The notes under the pieces are model-generated. The model was not told where the DNA came from. It searched no databases and saw only the letters and a list, made by a program, of their open reading frames with translations. From positions 115,810 to 179,809 of the forward strand of contig NZ_JAQGLB010000019.1 in assembly GCF_027853965.1 (NCBI RefSeq): a DNA stretch of 64,000 nt. Direction: 5' to 3'. The translations under genes were made by a program, and so were the position numbers. Source of the stretch: Saccharopolyspora indica (GTDB taxonomy: Bacteria; Actinomycetota; Actinomycetes; Mycobacteriales; Pseudonocardiaceae). Shown piece after piece: positions 1 to 8,700 of the stretch. Position 1 is the first letter of the stretch. Each line of letters begins with the position of its first letter.

Positions 1-2324
1 TTGCCGCTGCCGTTCTCCTGAGCCGGGTCCGAGCCCTCCTGGCGCGGGGCCTGCTCGGCCTGCTGCTCGCCGGACTCCGGCGTCGCCGGGTGCTCGGCCT
101 GCTGCGGCCCGCGCTCCCAGGACGGCGTCCAGTTGTACTGCTGGCCACCGGAGTAGTTGGACGAGCCCGACGGCGTGGTCGCCGGGGTCCACCCGGGCGG
201 CGCGCCGTAGTTCGGCGGCACCGCCTGCGGCGGCTGGCCGTACTGGCCGGGCTGCGGCTGCTGGATCTGCACCGTGCCCTGGTTGGCACCGGCACCGGCC
301 GGCGTCGGCTCCTGCTGGCCCAGGGCCGGCGGGGCGCCGTTCTGGTTCACCGGTGCGGCGGGCGCCGGGGTCGGCTCCTCCTTGACCGGCGGCCACGGCT
401 CGCCGCGCTCCTTGGCCAGCTCGCCGCGGGTCTTGATCGGCGGCTTGTCCGAGGGCGTGCGGCCACCGAAGTCGTTGAACGCGGTGATCCGGGGGCGCTT
501 CTCCACGCTGGCGAAGATCCGCTCCAGGTCCTTGCGGTTCAGCGTCTCCTTGTCCAGCAGCTCCAGCACCAGCTCGTCGAGCACGTCGCGGTAGGTGCTG
601 AGCACCTCCCACGCCTCGGTGTGCGCGGCCTCGATGAGGCGACGCACCTCCTCGTCGATCTCGTGCGCGACCTCGAGCGAGTAGTTCGGCTGCTGGCCGG
701 CGGTGCGGCCCAGGAACGGGTCGCCCTCCTCCTTGCCGTACTTCACCGCGCCCAGGCGGGCGGTCATGCCGTACTCGGTGACCATCGCGCGGGCGATCTT
801 GGTGGCCTGCTCGATGTCGCTGGAGGCACCGGTGGTGGGCTCGTGGAAGATCAGCTCCTCCGCGGAGCGGCCGCCCAGCGCGAACACCAGCCGGCCGATC
901 ATCTCCGAGCGGGTCATCATCTCCTTGTCGTCCTCGGGGACGACGAGGGCGTGCCCGCCGGTGCGACCGCGCGGCAGGATCGTCAGCTTGTAGACCGGCT
1001 CCAGGTCGGGCATCGCCCACGCGGCGAGCGCGTGCCCGCCCTCGTGGTAGGCGGTGATCTTCTTGTCCCGCTCCGAGATGATCTTGCTCTTGCGGCGCGG
1101 GCCGCCGACCACCCGGTCGACCGCTTCCTCCATGGCCGCGGCGGTGATCAGCTGGCCGTTCTCGCGCGCGGTGAGCAGCGCGGCCTCGTTGACCACGTTC
1201 TCCAGGTCGGCGCCGGAGAAGCCGACGGTGCGCTTGGCCAGGCTGTCCATGTCGACGTCCTGGGCCAGCGGCTTGCCCTTGGAGTGCACGCCCAGGATCG
1301 CGCGGCGGCCGCGCAGGTCCGGCGCGGACACCGGGATCTGCCGGTCGAAGCGGCCCGGGCGCAGCAGCGCCGGGTCCAGGATGTCCGGGCGGTTGGTGGC
1401 GGCGATCAGGATGATGCCGCCGCGCGAGTCGAAGCCGTCCATCTCGACCAGCAGCTGGTTGAGGGTCTGCTCCCGCTCGTCGTGCCCGCCACCGAGGCCG
1501 GCGCCGCGCTGGCGGCCGACCGCGTCGATCTCGTCGACGAAGATGATGCAGGGCGCGTTCTGCTTGGCCTGCTCGAACAGATCGCGCACCCGGGAGGCGC
1601 CGACACCGACGAACATCTCGACGAAGTCGGAACCGGAGATGGAGTAGAACGGCACTCCGGCCTCACCGGCGACCGCGCGCGCGAGCAGCGTCTTACCGGT
1701 GCCGGGCGGGCCGTAGAGCAGCACGCCCTTCGGGATCTTCGCGCCCAGCGCCTGGTAGCGGCCGGGGTTCTGCAGGAAGTCCTTGATCTCGTGCAGTTCC
1801 TCGACGGCCTCATCGGCGCCGGCGACGTCGGTGAACAGCGTCTTGGGCATGTCCTTGGTGAGCTGCTTGGCCTTGGACTTGCCGAAGTTCAGGACGCGGT
1901 TCCCGCCGCCCTGGACGTTGTTCATCATCCACATCAGCAGCAGCACGAGCAGGCCGATGGGCACCAGGTAGAACAGCATCTGCACCCAGAACGAGTCCTG
2001 GGAGACCTTGGTGTTCCACACCGGCACGTGCGCGTTGCGGATCTCGTCGACCACCTTGTCGGTGGCCCCCGCGGGGTACTGCGCGATCAGCTGGTTGCTG
2101 CCATCGAAGTTCTGGCCGTCATTAAGGGTCAGCCGGACCCGCTGCTCCTTGTCCTCGATGGTCGCTTCCTTGACCTTGCCCTGAGCGATCTGCTCGAGCG
2201 CCTGCGACGTGGAGACTTCGCGGTAGGCGCGCGTCTCGTCGAAGAGCACGTTGAAGGACAAGATCAACAGAAAAGCGATGAGGATCCACAGCAGCGGATT
2301 GCGGAGCAGGCGCTTTCGGTCCAT
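1..2324 (-). CDS. ftsH: ATP-dependent zinc metalloprotease FtsH (3' end outside window)
   Basis: Membrane-anchored AAA+ protease that extracts and degrades membrane and unstable cytoplasmic proteins. The start is ATG at 2324. The N-terminus has two membrane segments around an external loop (first hydrophobic stretch LLWILIAFLLIL, second VPIGLLVLLLMW). The AAA domain shows Walker A GPPGTGKT, Walker B IIFVDEIDAVG and the R-finger region RPGRFDR. The protease domain has the zinc motif HEGGH. About 774 codons are present and no stop is reached, because the Pro/Gln/Gly-rich disordered C-terminal tail (GQYGQPPQAVPP-type sequence) runs off the left edge. Long tails of this kind are usual in actinobacterial FtsH. 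It lies downstream of hpt and tilS in the same direction, but a 441-bp spacer suggests its own promoter. Identity is certain; only the 3' end is missing. Confidence 0.97.
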   Translation of the reverse strand, partial: MDRKRLLRNPLLWILIAFLLILSFNVLFDETRAYREVSTSQALEQIAQGKVKEATIEDKEQRVRLTLNDGQNFDGSNQLIAQYPAGATDKVVDEIRNAHVPVWNTKVSQDSFWVQMLFYLVPIGLLVLLLMWMMNNVQGGGNRVLNFGKSKAKQLTKDMPKTLFTDVAGADEAVEELHEIKDFLQNPGRYQALGAKIPKGVLLYGPPGTGKTLLARAVAGEAGVPFYSISGSDFVEMFVGVGASRVRDLFEQAKQNAPCIIFVDEIDAVGRQRGAGLGGGHDEREQTLNQLLVEMDGFDSRGGIILIAATNRPDILDPALLRPGRFDRQIPVSAPDLRGRRAILGVHSKGKPLAQDVDMDSLAKRTVGFSGADLENVVNEAALLTARENGQLITAAAMEEAVDRVVGGPRRKSKIISERDKKITAYHEGGHALAAWAMPDLEPVYKLTILPRGRTGGHALVVPEDDKEMMTRSEMIGRLVFALGGRSAEELIFHEPTTGASSDIEQATKIARAMVTEYGMTARLGAVKYGKEEGDPFLGRTAGQQPNYSLEVAHEIDEEVRRLIEAAHTEAWEVLSTYRDVLDELVLELLDKETLNRKDLERIFASVEKRPRITAFNDFGGRTPSDKPPIKTRGELAKERGEPWPPVKEEPTPAPAAPVNQNGAPPALGQQEPTPAGAGANQGTVQIQQPQPGQYGQPPQAVPPNYGAPPGWTPATTPSGSSNYSGGQQYNWTPSWERGPQQAEHPATPESGEQQAEQAPRQEGSDPAQENGSG

Positions 2325-2765
2325 TCACTTGCGGCCGACGGGCGGCCTCGACCCTCCCTGACTGTCACTTCGGGCGACGGCTGCTCGGCAGACACACTTC
2401 ATCGTCGCCGTCAACCCCTTCAGACCAGCGTACCGGCCGATGTGCGGGCCCGACCACGCCGAACCCGACACAGGTTGAACAGCGTATCCGGTCGACCCGC
2501 CCGCGCGGGGCAGGAGGGTCGAACCGGGCACGCCCAACAGCCCGTCGGCGAATGCCGTCCGCGCTTGTGCAAGCGGCGGCAGCCGCTTTGAGCGGCTACG
2601 CAACGTAACCACCCGCGGGTTCTGAGAGGCTTCCTGGCGAGGACGGCCCCTCCGCCGTGTATTCGGTCATACATCAGGAGGGGCACCCGCAGTCCAGGGA
2701 GCCTCTCAGGTTCCGCTAAGCAACCACCCACGCAAAACAACCACCAACAGGCTCCTGCGCAGGCG
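2325..2765. other. ftsH upstream intergenic region with structured repeat
   Basis: This 441-bp spacer between hpt and ftsH holds no convincing gene; the reading frames across it are short and lack ribosome binding sites. Its right part (2596-2738) is a repeat-like block with a long stepped hairpin, annotated separately. The left part presumably contains the ftsH promoter, but I cannot place -10 and -35 boxes with confidence. Confidence 0.6.
2596..2738. repeat. Repeat copy A with internal three-step hairpin
   Basis: The outer parts match a second locus at 49979-50037: the left part begins CTACGCAAC and ends CGCGGGTTCTGAG, and the right part runs from GGTTCCGC to CACGCAAAAC. Between them this copy carries an extra stepped palindrome at 2622-2709. 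The outer arms are 2622-2637 and 2694-2709 (15 of 16 positions pair). The middle arms are GCCCCTCC at 2646-2653 and GGAGGGGC at 2677-2684. The inner arms are TGTAT at 2658-2662 and ATACA at 2669-2673. It could be a small non-autonomous repeat, a structured RNA, or a terminator for hpt transcription, whose stop is at 2766. Confidence 0.6.
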
Positions 2766-3320
2766 TCAGACGCCCGACGTGTAGACCTTCGGATCGAGCG
2801 TGCCGATGTAAGGGAGGTCACGGTAGCGCTCGGCGTAGTCCAGGCCGTAGCCGACCACGAACTCGTTCGGGATGTCGAAGCCGACGTAGCGCACCGGCAC
2901 GTCGACCTGCACCGCGTCCGGCTTGCGCAGCAGCGTGCACACCTCCAGCGAGGCGGGGTTGCGCGAGCTGAGGTTCTTCAACAGCCAGGACAGCGTCAGC
3001 CCGGAGTCGATGATGTCCTCGACGATCAGCACGTGCCTGCCCGCGATGTCGCGGTCCAGGTCCTTCAGGATCCGCACCACCCCGGAGGAGGAGGTCGACG
3101 AGCCGTACGAGCTGACCGCCATGAACTCCAGCTGGGCGGGCTGCGGCAGGGCCCGCGCGAAGTCGGTCATGAACATCACCGCGCCCTTGAGCACGCCCAC
3201 CAGCAGCAGATCCCCCCCGGCCTGCTGGTAGTCCTCGTCGACCTGCTTGGCCAACTCGGTGACCTTGTCCTTGATCTGCTGCTCGCTGATGAGCACAGAA
3301 GCGATGTCGCCGTCGTACAC
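2766..3320 (-). CDS. hpt: Hypoxanthine phosphoribosyltransferase
   Basis: Cytoplasmic purine-salvage enzyme that joins hypoxanthine or guanine to PRPP to give IMP or GMP. The PRPP-binding signature is clear in HVLIVEDIIDSGLTL, with the paired acidic residues E and D. The flexible-loop region around SSYGSS and the C-terminal base-binding segment YVGFDIPNEFVVGYGLDY are typical of bacterial HPRT. I chose GTG at 3320 because GAGGGGA lies 7-10 bases upstream and the product then starts VYDGDIASV, as family members do (184 residues). An upstream ATG at 3377 in the same frame would add 19 residues without a visible ribosome binding site. It is co-oriented with and just downstream of tilS, an arrangement conserved in many bacteria. 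Confidence 0.95.
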   Translation of the reverse strand: MYDGDIASVLISEQQIKDKVTELAKQVDEDYQQAGGDLLLVGVLKGAVMFMTDFARALPQPAQLEFMAVSSYGSSTSSSGVVRILKDLDRDIAGRHVLIVEDIIDSGLTLSWLLKNLSSRNPASLEVCTLLRKPDAVQVDVPVRYVGFDIPNEFVVGYGLDYAERYRDLPYIGTLDPKVYTSGV

Positions 3321-3389
3321 GGCCCGGCTTCCCCTCGTCGTCGGATCTCCGGTGCTGCCCGCCCCGGTGTCGAACAAGCGCGTCGCCCG

Positions 3390-4376
3390 TCAGCCATTCG
3401 GCGGCTTGCGACCCGCCCCTTCGACTTGAAGCGTGCCATGCGCGCGGAAAAGCACAAAGTCACCCGGCAAGCTCGGCCCGCCCTGCCCGCGCCAGTCCGA
3501 CACCAGCGCATCGGCGGCTCGCAGGTGCGCATCGGTCAGCTCCGGCACGCCCCGGTCGAGCAGCCACGCCTTCACCACCCGGCGCCGCAGCGCGGCCGGA
3601 ATCTCCTTCAGCGCCAAGGCATCCAGCCCATCACCGGCCGCCACCCGGCGGCGCTCGGCGGCGGCCAGCGCGTCCAGCGCGTCGGCGTCCTCCCGCAGCT
3701 GCTGCGCGGTCCGGGCCAACGCCTCGTGAACGCCACCTTGCAGGACGGCTTCCATCAGCGGAAGAACTTCTGTGCGCAACCGCACACGGGTGAACCGGGC
3801 ATCGGCGTTGTGCGGATCCCGCCAGGGCTCGATCCCGAGCTCCCGGCAAGCGGCCTCGGTGGTCTCCCGCCGCACGCCCAGGAACGGCCGCGCCCACGGC
3901 GGATCCACCGGCCGCATCCCCGAGATCGACCGCGCCCCCGAACCGCGCCCCAACCCGAGCAGCACGGTTTCGGCCTGGTCGTCGAGGGTGTGCCCGAGCA
4001 GGACGAGCGAACCGGGCGGGCACTTCTCGCGCAGCACCCGGTACCGCGCGCGACGCGCGGCGGCCTCAGGCCCCCCGACTCCCCCGACCTGCACTCTCAC
4101 CACCTCGGCAACGGCGCCGAGCCCGGCGAGCTGCTGGGCCGCGCGAGCGGCGACGTCGGCGGAGCCGACCTGGAGCCCGTGATCCACCACGACAGCGCGC
4201 AGCGCGACGCCGGCGTGCCGGGCAGCGTGCGAGGCGGCAGCGGCGAGCGCCAGCGAGTCCGCGCCGCCGGAGCACGCGACGACCAGCGGAGCGCCCCGGA
4301 ACGGCGCGGCCTCGGCGGAGCCGAGCAAGCGCCGGACGGCGCCGCGGACGGCGCTGACGGCGGGAGGCGGCGGCAC
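3390..4376 (-). CDS. tilS: tRNA(Ile)-lysidine synthase TilS
   Basis: ATP-dependent enzyme that converts C34 of the tRNA-Ile CAU anticodon to lysidine so that it reads AUA. The N-type ATP pyrophosphatase P-loop SGGADS follows VVACSGGADSLAL near the N-terminus, and the conserved GHTLDDQAETVL segment follows. The GTG at 4376 is preferred because GGGAG lies 9 bases upstream, giving 328 residues; an in-frame start at 4418 would add 14 residues. The C-terminal part is degenerate, as in other actinobacterial TilS proteins. It sits directly upstream of hpt, with 69 bp between the tilS stop and the preferred hpt start. Confidence 0.95.
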   Translation of the reverse strand: MPPPPAVSAVRGAVRRLLGSAEAAPFRGAPLVVACSGGADSLALAAAASHAARHAGVALRAVVVDHGLQVGSADVAARAAQQLAGLGAVAEVVRVQVGGVGGPEAAARRARYRVLREKCPPGSLVLLGHTLDDQAETVLLGLGRGSGARSISGMRPVDPPWARPFLGVRRETTEAACRELGIEPWRDPHNADARFTRVRLRTEVLPLMEAVLQGGVHEALARTAQQLREDADALDALAAAERRRVAAGDGLDALALKEIPAALRRRVVKAWLLDRGVPELTDAHLRAADALVSDWRGQGGPSLPGDFVLFRAHGTLQVEGAGRKPPNG

Positions 4377-4443
4377 GCCGCCATTCTCCCGCCACCCGGA
4401 AGCCCCGACGCACAGCATCCGCGCTCACACGTTCGAGCGAGGA

Positions 4444-4490
4444 GTGAAGGGCACCTTTCACCAACAAACTTGGCGAAAGGTGCCCTTCAC
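4444..4490. terminator. Palindromic hairpin, GTGAAGGGCACC family
   Basis: Perfect 15-bp arms (GTGAAGGGCACCTTT at 4444-4458 and its complement at 4476-4490) enclose a 17-base loop. It lies between the metalloprotease stop (4571) and the tilS start and shares its arms with 4518-4566 and 24297-24345. It is probably a terminator-like dispersed palindrome. Confidence 0.7.
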
Positions 4491-4517
4491 CCCGGTATCG
4501 ATCGGGGTGGCGGAAAT

Positions 4518-4566
4518 GGTGAGGGGCACCTTTTAGCAAGTTACTTGCTAAAAGGTGCCCTTCACC
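4518..4566. repeat. 49-bp palindromic repeat just downstream of the metalloprotease gene
   Basis: Arms of 23 bp (4518-4540 and 4544-4566, one mismatch) flank the loop TTA; the tip reads GCAAG TTA CTTGC. It begins 4 bp past the stop of the minus-strand metalloprotease gene, so it probably terminates it. A near-identical copy (three differences by eye) lies at 24297-24345 between unrelated convergent genes. Confidence 0.75.
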
Positions 4567-4570
4567 GGGG

Positions 4571-5683
4571 TCAGCCGTGGATGCGGCGGATCCAGGTGTC
4601 GGGGGTGGAGATCTCGGCGCGGGTGGGCAGGTGGTCGGGGGAGGTCCAGATGGCGTTGAAGCCGGTCATGCCTACCTGGTCGACGACGTGGCGGGTGAAG
4701 GCCGCGCCCTGGGCGTACTGGCGGATCTTCGCGTCCACGCCGAGGAGGCTGCGCAGGATTCGGTCGAGGAGGCCGCCGCCCTTGCGGCGTTCGGTGAAGC
4801 GGCTGCGGATCGTCGCCACGCTCGGCACCACTCGCGGGCCCACCGCGTCCATCACGTGGTCCGCGTGGCCCTCCAGGAGGGTGGAGATGGCGATGATGCG
4901 GTCCAGCGCGAGGCGCTGTTGGGGCGTCTGCAGCAGTTCGATCACGCCGAGCATGCCCGGGCTGGAGTCGCCGGAGCGGGCCGCGCGGGCTTCCCGCAGG
5001 ACCGTCGGCAGCCTGCTCAGCAGCTCACCGGTGGTGCCCTCCATCTCCGCGAGCAGGATGCCGAGGCTCTCGGCGAAGTGCTCGCGCAGCCACGGCACCG
5101 CGTTGAACTGCAGGCGGTGCGTGGATTCGTGCAGGCAGACCCACATCGAGAAGTCGTCGGCGGGCACGCCGAGAGAGCGCTGGGCCGCGACGATGTTCGG
5201 CGCGACCAGCAGCAGCTTGCCGCGCTGCCCGGCCACGCCGGACTCGCCGTACGGGTCGAACTGCCCCAGCACCTTGCCGCCGAGGTAGGCGAGCACGAGC
5301 CCGGCCTGCACCCCGGCGCTGCGCGAGCTCAGCCCGGTGAACAGGTCGTCGACGCGCTGCATCCGGGCATCGGCCGAGGACAGCGCGGCGTCGGTCAGGG
5401 CGGCCAGGCCGTGCGCCGCGCCGTGCACCCAGGCCGGCCGGTCCACGACGTCGCCCGCGATGATCGGCAGCTCCTGGCCGAGGCCGGTCACCTCGCGCAC
5501 GTGGCTCTCGGCGTCGACGCTGAACCGCCGCAGCGCGCGAACCGCCCGCTCAGCCTCCGCTCGCGGCACCTCGGGGCCCGGCTTCATCAGCCGGACCGCG
5601 GTGGCGACGGCGACGTTCCAGTCCAGCGGCCGGTGCTCCCCCGCCGCGCCCGGCGTCGGCAGGGTGGAAGGTCGGGCGTTCAC
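4571..5683 (-). CDS. Zincin-like metalloprotease family protein (Rv3626c-like)
   Basis: Conserved actinobacterial protein of the DUF2342/zinc-dependent metalloprotease family, 370 residues, with no signal peptide or membrane segment. The HExxH-type motif is HESTH at residues 185-189 within WVCLHESTHRLQF, and a downstream EGHADH at 271-276 could supply the third ligand. Its place between dacB and tilS matches the order in M. tuberculosis (Rv3627c, Rv3626c, Rv3625c). The substrate is unknown. The dacB stop lies 54 bp upstream, so both may be one transcription unit. Confidence 0.88.
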   Translation of the reverse strand: MNARPSTLPTPGAAGEHRPLDWNVAVATAVRLMKPGPEVPRAEAERAVRALRRFSVDAESHVREVTGLGQELPIIAGDVVDRPAWVHGAAHGLAALTDAALSSADARMQRVDDLFTGLSSRSAGVQAGLVLAYLGGKVLGQFDPYGESGVAGQRGKLLLVAPNIVAAQRSLGVPADDFSMWVCLHESTHRLQFNAVPWLREHFAESLGILLAEMEGTTGELLSRLPTVLREARAARSGDSSPGMLGVIELLQTPQQRLALDRIIAISTLLEGHADHVMDAVGPRVVPSVATIRSRFTERRKGGGLLDRILRSLLGVDAKIRQYAQGAAFTRHVVDQVGMTGFNAIWTSPDHLPTRAEISTPDTWIRRIHG

Positions 5684-5737
5684 ACGACCGACCGTACCCG
5701 CTGCCCGGTGCCCTGTCGCCGAACTCGGCGGCGGCGC

Positions 5738-8700
5738 TCAGCGGCAACCGCAGCTGTGCAGCGCTCCGGTGACGGCGTCCAGCGCCTTGCGGCCCTCGTC
5801 CGGCGTGCCCGAACCGTTGGACATCAGCGCGAACACCAGCAGCCTGCCGTCCTTCGTCACGACCGTGCCCGCCAGGCTGTTGACGCCGGTCAGCGTGCCG
5901 GTCTTCGCCCGCACCCAGCCGCGGCCGTCGCTGCTGCCGTAGCGCCCCTGCAGGCTGCCGCTGCCGCCCGCCACCGGCAGGCCGGTCAGCAGGCCCCGCA
6001 GCTTCGCCGCCTGCGGCGGCAGCCCGCCCTCCGGGCTGGCCTCCGTGGTCGCCGTGGTCAGCAGTTCCGCGAGCAGCTTGGGCGTGGCCCGGTCGTCGAC
6101 CGACAGCCCGCTGCCGTCAGCCATCTCGGTGCCGCTGACGTCGAAGCCGTGGTCGGCCAGCACCTTGCGCACGGCCTGCCACGAGCCCTCGAACGACGGG
6201 AAGTGACCGGTCGCGATGGCCACCTCGTGCGCGAGCACCTCGGCGAGCATGTTGTCCGAGTGCAGCATCGCGATGTCGACCATCTCCTGCACCGTCGGCG
6301 ACTGCACCTGGCCGAGGACCTCCCCGTTGCCCGGCGCCGAGACCTCCCCGCCCACCGTCGCGCCGAAAGCGTCGGCGAGCCGCTGCGCGGCCTGCCGCGC
6401 GGGCTGCTCGGTCCGCGGGCTGTACTCCTGGGTCGGGTCGTCGCGGCCGCCGTTGAGCATCACCGGCTCCATCGGCGCCATCATCCCGGCGCGCACGTCG
6501 CCCGGCAGCCAGCCCTTCGCCAGCTTCGGCGCCTGGTAGCGGCCGGTGTCGAGCTGCACCGAGGTCACGTTCCCGCCGGTCGCCTCCCGCACCTGCTGGA
6601 TCAGGTCGTCGAACCGGGCGGCTCCCGGGTACACCGACTCCTTGCCGGGCGGCAGCGTGGACAGCGTCACGTCACCGCCGCCGACCAGGACGACGCTGCC
6701 CGGCTCGTTGCCGCGCACCACCTTGGTGGTCAGCCGCTGGTCGTGGTCGAGGACGAGCAGCGCTGCGCTCATGGCGAGCAGCTTGCCGGTCGACGCCGGG
6801 AGCAGGGCCTGGTCCGGGGTCTGCGACCACAGCACCTGCCCGGTCCGGGCGTCCCGCACGGTCCCGGCGAGGGTGCCCAGCGCGGGGTTGCTCAGCGGGC
6901 CGGCCAGGACCGCCTCGACCCCGGACGGCGTGGGCTGCGGCGCGTCCTGGGCCAGCGGCTTGATCGACGGGTCGAGCCGGACGGGCGGCGGCGGATCCTC
7001 GATCTGCGCCTGCATCAGCAGCTGCGGCCCGAAGCCGATGCCCGCGGCGAGCAGCACGACGACCGCCGCGGCGACGGCGATGAGCCCCTTGCGGCTCCGC
7101 TTCGCCGGCGCGGCGGGCTGCGCCTGCCCGACGTGCTGCGGCTGAGCCCGCCCGGCGAAGTCATCCGAGGTGGCCGCGTGCGGCGGCTCGATGCGCGCGG
7201 GCTGCGCCCGCAATCCGGCGAAGTCCTCCGGTGCGGCCACCGGAGGAGGGCCCTGCGGCGGTTTGGCGTGCGGCGCGGTGAGCCCGGCGAAGTCGTCGGG
7301 CGACGCGGTCGGCGCGGACAAGCCGGGGAAATCGCCTGGCGACGCGGTCGGCGCGTCCAGCCCGGCGGCCTCCCCCGGCGACGCGGCCGGGGCCGCCAGA
7401 CCGGCGAAGTCGGCCGGTGACGCCGGGCGCGGGGCGCTGAAGTCCGGGCGGGCGAACTGCTGGGTCCGCTCGGCGGGCGCGACCGGCGGCACCACCGGGA
7501 TGCGCTGCGTCGCCGGGCCCGGATCGGCGGGTTTCCGCAGCTCGGCGAGGTCGGAGAGCTCGAGCCGGGTGGTGCGCTCCACCTCGGTCTCGGCGGGCAC
7601 CTTGGCGATCAGCTGGGTGCTCTCGGCAGGCCGCTCCTCGGGGGCGGCGGGAACCCGCGGCATCTGCTGCGTGCTGTCGACCCGCTCGACCTCGGCGGCC
7701 TCGACGCGGCCGATCGTCTGCGTCTGCTCGACGGCGGCCGGTGGCGGCGCGTCGGTGATCGGCTTGAACTGCTGGGTCTGCTCGACAGCGGTCGGCGGCG
7801 GGACGACGGGCCCGGTCGGGCCGTCCTCCGCATCGTCGTCCGGCTCCGGCTCCTCGGCGGCTTCCTCCGCCGGAGCCGCGTCGTCGGCGGGCCAGGACAC
7901 CGGCTGCTCATCGGCGCTGTCCGACGGCGCCTGCTCGGCAGGCTTCTCATCAGCGGGAACAACGCTCACCGAAACGGTCTCGGCCGCGTCGTCGGCAGCG
8001 GCGTCCGACTTCTCGTCGACGTCCTGCTCGCTCGCGTCCTCCGGCGGAGCCTGCTCGTCGGCCTTCTCTGCCGAGGGCTCGTCAGCAGCGCTCTCGGCGA
8101 CACCGTCCGCCTGCTCACCAGCGGAATCAATGCTCGTCGCGGCTTCGGCGACGCTCTCCTCAGCAGCGTCCGGCTGCTCGACGGCTTCCGCGTCGGTCGC
8201 CGACTCATCGCTCGTCGAGTCGGCCTCATCGGCGTCCGGCTGATCGACGGCGCTGCCCGGCGAAGCCTCTGCGTCGGGCTGCTCACCAGCAGAAACATCG
8301 CTCGCCGCAGCGCCATCGTCGGTCGCCGACTCGTCGTCGGCGGCCTCGGAGCTCTCGGCGGGCTGCTCCTCTTCGGGAGCGGCATCGGGTGCCGGTTCAT
8401 CGCCAGAGTCCGCAGCGTCACCGGACCCCGCAGCGTCACCGGAGACCGCAGCATCACCAGACTCCGCAGCGTCACCAGACTCCACGGCGGCCTGCGGCGG
8501 CTCCTCGGCGCGCTCCGGTTCCGCACCGCCGACATCGACGGTGCCGGTGACGCGCCCGGTCACCGTGCGGCCCTCAGCGCTGTCGTCCTGGTCGGCAGCG
8601 GAAGCCGGGGCTTCGGCGGGCTCGTCCTCGCCCTGATCAGCGGATTCGGCCGGGCTCGGCTCTTCCGCCGAGTCGGCGGCGCCGTCCTGATCGGCAGGCT

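Noticed and set aside
90..2591. Plus-strand open frame of 833 codons
   Set aside because: It is antisense to ftsH, encodes a low-complexity Arg/Leu/Gly product, and arises from the GC-rich third codon position of the real gene.
4577..7420. Plus-strand open frame of 947 codons
   Set aside because: It is antisense to the metalloprotease gene and dacB; no domain is recognisable.
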